DNA of 20,749 bases from Proteromonas lacertae. Lineage: Eukaryota > Sar > Bigyra > Opalinata > Proteromonadidae. Location of the stretch: assembly GCA_002245135.1 (NCBI GenBank), contig NGBS01001267.1:1-20749 (forward strand), read 5' to 3'. The translations under genes were made by a program, and so were the position numbers. Below are positions 16,437 to 20,749 of the stretch, piece after piece. The stretch's first letter is position 1, and every line of letters starts with the position of its first letter. Under the pieces are notes generated by a model that saw nothing but the letters and a program-made list of their open reading frames with translations, made no database searches and was not told the origin of the DNA.

Positions 16437-16913
16437 CTAACTTACAAGACATTGGTTATTATTAATATATTCATCCTTAATGGATCTTGGTGATATTGGA
16501 GATAAGTCATAATCTGTGAGATTGACATTGTCATTGTCATTTTCAAGCTTGACTTGTATTTCTTCTATTTCTTTATTACTACTATCATTAGGAGGAGGAG
16601 GAGGTAATATATTAGCTTCATGATTCATCATAATAATACTTTCTAATAATTGATGAGTTTTTTCAAAAGATGGGTTTCTTTTCTCCTTAATCTTGTTAAC
16701 ACACTCAAGGAACATATTAGGTGTAATGCGCACAGTCTCATCTACATCAGAAATACCTTAATCTTTGAATTAATTTCTCTTTACTCTCATCCCACCAACA
16801 TCCATTTTTGAATCTATATTCCAAGTCTAATCTATACTGTTCATCGACGTATTTGAGTATATATCTGATCTCACTATAAGTTAATTCCTTTTCTCGCCAC
16901 ATATCAAATTCCA
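16437..16913 (-). pseudogene. Uncharacterised element gene, probably interrupted
   Basis: The downstream part codes for about 100 residues with a helical start, a run of five prolines in the middle and an acidic, Asn-rich end containing SPISPRS, a possible phosphorylation motif. The upstream part, from the ATG at 16913, codes for about 55 Trp/Tyr/Glu-rich residues. The two parts lie in different frames with little between them. Either this is one gene with about one break, or two small genes end to end. No family is recognised. It lies in the minus-strand small-gene cluster between the hairpin region and the penton copy. Confidence 0.4.
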
Positions 16914-17087
16914 TAATTTCGATTTGGTTGGTGCCCTCATTTTGCCATCCTTTCTAAAGCAATTAATGAGTATTTGTTTATCAGAGTTCCAAAAGTTATA
17001 TGGCACTGTTCTAAATTTGTGTTCCTGATCGTTATTCATTTTTAAAAATAAAAGTGTAATTAATACTAATAATGACAATATTGACAT
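16881..17087 (-). CDS. Small membrane-anchored protein (68 aa)
   Basis: I choose the ATG at 17087, since the longer frame would start with TTG. Residues 1-16 (MSILSLLVLITLLFLK) form a typical signal anchor, followed by a basic, Trp-containing soluble part. The end overlaps the start of the next minus-strand gene by about 30 bases. It is divergent from the penton copy at 17125, so they may share a promoter in a spacer of only 37 bp. Function is unknown. Confidence 0.45.
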   Translation of the reverse strand: MSILSLLVLITLLFLKMNNDQEHKFRTVPYNFWNSDKQILINCFRKDGKMRAPTKSKLWNLICGEKRN

Positions 17088-17124
17088 TATTAACGAATTT
17101 ATTTTCAAAATAGATTTTTATCTT

Positions 17125-18084
17125 ATGTTAGTTTCGAATCATCGTGTATACTACTTAAATTCTGATATGATTGTATTATCTGATTCCATGGGTGGAGGAA
17201 ACAAGTATAAGAAGACATTAAAATTGCAATCATTCGATGATGATTATACTCATGTCAGCTTATTACATGCTGTTATACCCAATTCATTCCCAACTATACA
17301 GGAAGAAACAAATGATGAGTTTTCATTAGTATTCACATTGGGATGGAGACATAATGTTCAAGTAGATACACCAAGTATCCAAACATCGTAAAACACCTCA
17401 AAATACCAGAAGGATTCTATGATGAAACTCAGATATTAAGTATGATCAATAATTTTAGTAAAAAATATGACATATGATGTTTTTGGAATAAAAGATGATG
17501 CATATAATACTGAAGGTTCACATGTGTCTATTATACAAGGAAAAGGAGATTTATTTCGTATAGACAATTTCGATGATAATCAAACATATCATATTGAGGT
17601 AGCTAATGATATGAATATTATATACTATCAAAAAGACCCAGTATATTGGATAGAAAAATTAGAGATCATCACCAAAGATCTTAGTTACAAAATATTAGGT
17701 ATACCCAAAAACAATTACTGGTGTTGTTTTAAAGAATATATTCCATCTGAAGAACCAGAGAATCAACAAGAAATTATGGTTAAGCCATTCCCATTTACTC
17801 AATTACCATTTCGTCCATCTTTGATATGGGTTAATTCTATATCCATTAGATTAGACATAGTGAATATTATGCAGGATTCAAATGTATTAGAAAATATACC
17901 CGTTTCAAATCCAGAGTTACCATTTATTACATATCAGAATAATGACATATTGAATACATCCAAGAGATTTAATAATACCTATAGCAATGGTATGATCACT
18001 ATTCAGATTACTCAACAAAATGGTTATGAACTTAATCTTGATAATATTGAGTTTAATTTAGATATTGTTGTCTTTAAAGTCTAA
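17125..18084 (+). pseudogene. Penton-like minor capsid protein, right (old) module
   Basis: This is a diverged copy of the penton-like gene at 4202. Shared motifs are the HAVIPNSF turn in the first part and, near the end, PFRPSLIWV...IRLDI and ITQQNGYELNLDNI, which match the central copy in order and spacing. It is broken, with about one or two breaks, and heads the second capsid module. Protein-level divergence from the central copy is considerable, so the two are not a recent duplication. Confidence 0.75.
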
Positions 18085-18116
18085 TTTTTTTATTTCTTTA
18101 TTCTTTTGTTTTCCTA

Positions 18117-19570
18117 ATGGCTTTATCTATTCCAAAAGAACAGAAACATGGTGTAGATGTCCCTGTGATGTTACCCTTCTATAATTATGTGAGATTGTCT
18201 CCGATGGGATCAACATCAGAATACAAGTTGGATACAAATACTTATTCAGAAGAGATTAGATGGGAGATAAGTGGAGATAATATTATCAATTTAGCTAAGT
18301 CATATATCCAATTCGATATCGAAGTAAAATTAAATCTTATGATGATGGTACCTATGCAACCGATGGTAGTACTAGTAATTTAGTCGGTAAAGGTTTATAT
18401 CCGAGTATGATAAAAGGAATTAAAGAAGGGTTTGGCTTGGCCTCTTTTAGAATTTGTAATCAGACTGGAACAGATCTGGTCAAGCTTGATGATTCGTATG
18501 AACCATATCGTGTATTTATGGATGAATTAGTTAGAAAGAGATCTGATATATTCTATCAAGACAATTACTATGATGGAATACAATTAGATTGGATGATGAT
18601 AATCATAATTATAAAGTTCAAGATATCAATAAGTGGAAAGTAGAACCTAGTACACAATATGTTGAATTAAAAGCTAGTACTAGTGCATCTGCAGCAACAG
18701 CATATGCAGTTCAGTATAAAGATTCTGTTATATTACATTTCAAATTACAATTAGGTAAATTTTACAATACATTTGCTGCATTAAAGAGTGATGTATTCTT
18801 TGGAGAGAGAATGTATATATGCATTCGTTTTCAAACCACAAGTAATTATGGTTTATTAAAGCATATACACCAGATGAATATGCAAGATTGAAAACTGATA
18901 AAACAAAAGATAATGTAAACTATACAGTGTCACATGCAGAAGTTGATATAAATGAAGCAATATTCAAGAATTTCAAATTCTATGCTTATATCAACAAGGA
19001 TACTCAATGCAACAACAATACCAAACAATACTGCTTATCAAAACCTATTCAATTCAATGATTTTAGATGTCATCAAATTAAAATACCATCAGTGGATCTG
19101 GCATATTCAATTATTCATTCACATTGAATAGTTCCAATGGACCATTTGTTCGTTACATTATCTATAGGCCATGGATAGAATCATTAAAAAGATATGCCCA
19201 CATACCTGAAAATGCACAGTTCAGATGGATGATCAATGATTTTGTCTATCAGCCAGATTATACACTTATGCAATATTATGATAGCTATATGACTGTCCGT
19301 GAATATTTCCAAGACTCATGGTATGATATATTCAGAAAAGATGAAAAATTCAATGACAAGTTCTTTGAGATATTGAATTTTGGCTCTAAGGATTTGGACA
19401 ATATTAAGAACCAGGCAGGTAGACCTTTGGCTACTGATTTGAAAATAACCTTTGAATTTTCAACACCTGGTACAAATGACTTTACTAATAATGATATCAC
19501 TCATCGTTTCTATATCATCACTGGACGTATGGTCACCATTAATGGAAGTGGTATTGTAAGTGTAGTTTAA
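18117..19570 (+). pseudogene. Major capsid protein, right (old) module
   Basis: This is a second double jelly-roll major capsid gene. The beginning (PKEQKHGVDVPVMLPFYNYV and an ISGDNIINL turn) and the end (AGRPLATDLKITF, HRFYIITGR) match the central copy at 5227-6642, and its length fits. It is broken in several places, about three or four, and so looks like a fossil. It sits 32 bp after the penton copy and 59 bp before the ATPase copy, the same order as in the central module. Confidence 0.8.
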
Positions 19571-19629
19571 ATAATAATAATATCGATAACGGTTATATTT
19601 CTTATAATTATGTTTTTGTTATTTTTGTT

Positions 19630-20500
19630 ATGAGTAAAGTTAATTTAGAAAAAATAAACAACATAGTCATAAATCCTGTTGAGACAGTAGTCAAAGGATG
19701 TGGAAAACGTTCCAAAGATAGTGTCCTTGGATATGACTATTTCCAGGAGCCTTTCTGCAACATATTTATTTTAGCTAAGAAAAACAGTGGTAAGACTACA
19801 CTTATATTTAATATGATCCAAACACTTGCTAAAAAAGGGATATGACCAAGTAGTGTATTTTTTGTTGCAACTATATCTAAGGATATCATATATGAGAAAA
19901 TCACTGATATGCTCAAGTATAACCAAATTGAGTACCATTGCTATGATTCAGTAGTGAATGAAGATAGAGTGAATATATTGGATGCAGTATTAGATAATAT
20001 CAAAGATATAGACAAAGATAATTATGATTACCCAGAGAATATATTTATATTCGATGATATATCATTTGATTTAAGAAATAAATCCGTTTCTAAATTACTT
20101 AAGTCAAACCGTCATTATAAGTCAAAAGTAATTATATCAAGTCAATATGTCACTGACATTACTCCCTCTGTTCGTTTACAGCTTGATTACTGTTTGGTAT
20201 TCAAAAAACCTGAGTATGGCTAATTTAAGAAATCTGTATGCAAGTTTAGATATATGGATCGATTTTGATGTTTTCAAATCTTATTATGATTATGCAACTA
20301 AACAGAGTAATCACTCATTTTTATATATCGATTTATATAATCATGAATTTAGAGTGAATTTTGATAGTAGAATTAGAGATAATAGTAATAATAGCTATAA
20401 TCACAATAATAAATATGATCACCTCATTTCCTTTAGCAGCGATGATGAGTCCACTGATTCATCAAGTTATCCAGCGATTCGGAATAATAATAATCCCCAT
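19630..20500 (+). pseudogene. Packaging ATPase, right (old) module
   Basis: This is a second FtsK/HerA-type packaging ATPase. The GYDYFQEPFCNIFILAKKNSGKTT segment with its Walker A loop and the later IFIFDDISF Walker B strand and SSQYVTDI segment match the central copy closely. It is broken, with about two or three breaks. After the region shared with the central gene comes a Ser/Asp/Asn-rich stretch not seen in the central copy. The 3' limit is approximate. Confidence 0.75.
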
Positions 20501-20749
20501 ATTGTCACTAATATAATTTTTTGTTTATTTTGCTATATTTTATGTTTTGGCCGTCCTATTAAAAAACAAGCTGTATCAACAGATCTAACACCTGTCACGA
20601 GGGCACTAACATCGATTACAAGCAATTTGGAGAAAAAGTTGGAGATGCTAAATCGATTAGAGAAATGTTGGTCGATATCAAGAATAGTGGTAAGGAGGAT
20701 CATCTGGATCAGTGTTGGTATTGATATGCAACTAGTGAGAAAATTGATG
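20500..20749 (+). pseudogene. Start of membrane-anchored protein, right module (cut by window edge)
   Basis: After the ATPase copy comes a hydrophobic, Cys/Phe-rich segment followed by a Lys/Glu/Leu-rich, probably helical stretch. That is the same position and layout as the protein at 7476-8306. It runs to the right edge and is probably degraded. Identity is suggested by position and layout only. Confidence 0.35.

Larger units (their letters stand above)
1..20749. mobile_element. Maverick/Polinton locus, composite of at least two elements
   Basis: The window holds the hallmark genes of Maverick/Polinton elements: a retroviral-type integrase, two penton-like genes, two double jelly-roll major capsid genes and two FtsK/HerA packaging ATPases. 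Long inverted repeats lie at 2155-2540 and 13205-13625, and a second pair at 9216-9545 and 12848-13204. No DNA polymerase B or cysteine protease gene is visible, so no element is complete inside the window. The central capsid module (2536-8921) looks young and nearly whole, with about one break. The module on the right (17125-20749) looks old, with several breaks. That the pieces are nested or tandem insertions is inferred from duplicated genes and repeat order; exact element boundaries and target-site duplications could not be fixed. Confidence 0.85.

Noticed and set aside
19285-19500. Minus-strand frame over the right MCP copy
   Set aside because: It is antisense to conserved capsid motifs on the plus strand.

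Overview
The window is a strongly AT-rich stretch of eukaryotic DNA built almost entirely from Maverick/Polinton-type virus-like elements and sequences inserted among them. The diagnostic genes are a retroviral-type DDE integrase, a penton-like single jelly-roll capsid protein, a double jelly-roll major capsid protein, and an FtsK/HerA-type packaging ATPase. Two such capsid modules are present in the same order and orientation. I see no B-family DNA polymerase and no adenain-like protease here, and both window edges cut through elements. I cannot name the host. AT-richness, Asn/Asp-rich low-complexity tracts, standard stop codons and one or two candidate very short GT-AG introns point to a eukaryote with an AT-rich genome, perhaps a protist or another lineage with compact introns.

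Layout. (1) 1-2057: end of one Polinton, with an integrase (minus) and an uncharacterised acidic-tailed gene, here called X (plus). (2) 2155-2540: inverted repeat A, left copy, with a 17-bp-arm hairpin. (3) 2536-8921: central capsid module, with a 528-aa Pro/Asn-rich protein (minus) divergent from penton, MCP, ATPase and a membrane-anchored protein (all plus), then a convergent zinc-ribbon-like gene (minus). (4) 9216-13204: a 4-kb unit bounded by its own inverted repeats (repeat C). It carries a single clear gene, an apparently intact acyltransferase-3/SGNH O-acyltransferase, and about 2 kb without genes. (5) 13205-13625: inverted repeat A, right copy. (6) 13887-20749: a second, older Polinton part, with a homologue of X (X', minus), two small plus-strand genes (one Ser/Asp-tailed, one basic with a membrane segment), a cluster of small minus-strand genes, and a degraded second capsid module running off the right edge.

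How the parts relate. The two A repeats face each other, and each is followed outward by a diverged copy of gene X pointing at the repeat. A third, partial copy of the same terminal sequence lies at 10431-11050 inside the 4-kb unit, and there the gene pointing at it is the acyltransferase. This suggests a conserved element terminus whose neighbouring gene is exchangeable. The central capsid genes look recent and mostly whole. The second set is clearly older and broken in several places. The acyltransferase is the most unexpected gene: a surface-glycan-modifying type of enzyme carried as cargo among virion-protein genes.
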